A stretch of DNA of 5,531 nt from an uncultured Lachnospiraceae bacterium. Lineage in GTDB: Bacteria > Bacillota_A > Clostridia > Lachnospirales > Lachnospiraceae. The stretch is taken from positions 1,754-7,284 of the forward strand of contig CAJUFW010000171.1 in assembly GCA_910585655.1 (NCBI GenBank), written 5' to 3'. A program made the position numbers and the translations under genes. Of the stretch, positions 5,468-5,531 are shown one piece after another (positions within the stretch are counted from its first letter, which is position 1; every line of letters begins with the position of its first letter). The notes under the pieces are model-generated. The model saw only the letters and a list, made by a program, of their open reading frames with translations. It had not been told where the DNA came from and ran no database searches.

Positions 5468-5478
5468 AATGTGGATAA
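5449..5478 (+). promoter_or_regulatory. DnaA-box array, right: two abutting perfect boxes plus one 8-of-9 box
   Basis: TGTGGATAA occurs perfectly at 5461-5469 and again at 5470-5478 with no spacer. TGTTGATAA (8 of 9) lies at 5449-5457, three bases before the pair. Orientation is the same as in the left array, and AT-rich sequence begins about ten bases further right. Confidence 0.88.
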
Positions 5479-5531
5479 CTACAGCCGTAGAAAATTTTCT
5501 CCAATATTTACAACTTCTCCTGCCCCCATAG

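Larger units (their letters stand above)
5274..5531. other. Candidate replication origin (oriC) region, extends past the window
   Basis: About 260 non-coding bases with two DnaA-box arrays (5274-5312 and 5449-5478). Between them lie a run of A and G (5321-5340) and a degenerate inverted box AAATCCACA (5422-5430). After the second array comes an AT-rich piece with the perfect 12-bp palindrome AGAAAATTTTCT (5489-5500) and CCAATATTTA (5501-5510). Clustered boxes beside an AT-rich unwinding region are the mark of bacterial oriC. All genes to the left point away from it, as expected for leading-strand genes next to an origin. Whether dnaA, dnaN or rpmH lies to the right cannot be seen. A DnaA-regulated promoter or DnaA-titration site is the main alternative. 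Confidence 0.65.

Noticed and set aside
5274..5478. Short tandem repeats as a CRISPR array or plasmid iterons
   Set aside because: The 9-bp units equal the DnaA box and have no spacers of CRISPR size. Iterons are normally longer, and no plasmid Rep gene is present; the neighbours are chromosomal housekeeping genes.

Overview
The window looks like a chromosomal segment of a low-to-mid GC Bacillota, most likely class Clostridia and Lachnospiraceae-like. The reasons are strong GGAGG-type ribosome binding sites, a DnaD/DnaI-type (not proteobacterial DnaC/DnaT) helicase-loading pair, a short clostridial 2[4Fe-4S] ferredoxin, and a long (about 390-residue) variant of PRPP synthase. The genus cannot be fixed from the sequence alone. 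Every gene I can support lies on the minus strand, so the window reads right to left.

Right edge (about 5260-5531): a non-coding stretch with a dense cluster of DnaA boxes. Four are perfect (TGTGGATAA) and two match 8 of 9 positions. They form two head-to-tail arrays about 140 bp apart, with purine/A-rich and AT-rich tracts nearby. This is the strongest unusual signal in the window and looks like a chromosomal replication origin (oriC), or at least a DnaA-controlled promoter region. Immediately to its left are a sigma-A-type promoter with an extended -10, a 5'-terminal stem-loop, and then dnaD (4005-5162) and dnaI (2973-3959), separated by 45 nt and probably one operon. Their products are the helicase-loading proteins that act after DnaA opens an origin, so box cluster and operon make functional sense together.

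Middle (1301-2950): prs, a divergent ribose-phosphate pyrophosphokinase with its own promoter and ribosome binding site, then a small ferredoxin gene with its own near-consensus promoter, closed by a GC-rich hairpin at 1301-1334 that can serve as terminator.

Left (1-1300): noticeably more AT-rich. It holds degraded or very short minus-strand reading frames (929-1216 and 786-926) and then the 5' part of a secreted-protein gene (1-622) that runs out of the window. Its product has a clear signal peptide and a domain resembling the N-terminal region of some clostridial exported papain-like/C39-like peptidases, but the diagnostic part is missing. The change in composition near 1300 suggests a junction between conserved housekeeping DNA and a variable or acquired flank.

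No tRNA, rRNA, CRISPR array or intact mobile element was seen.
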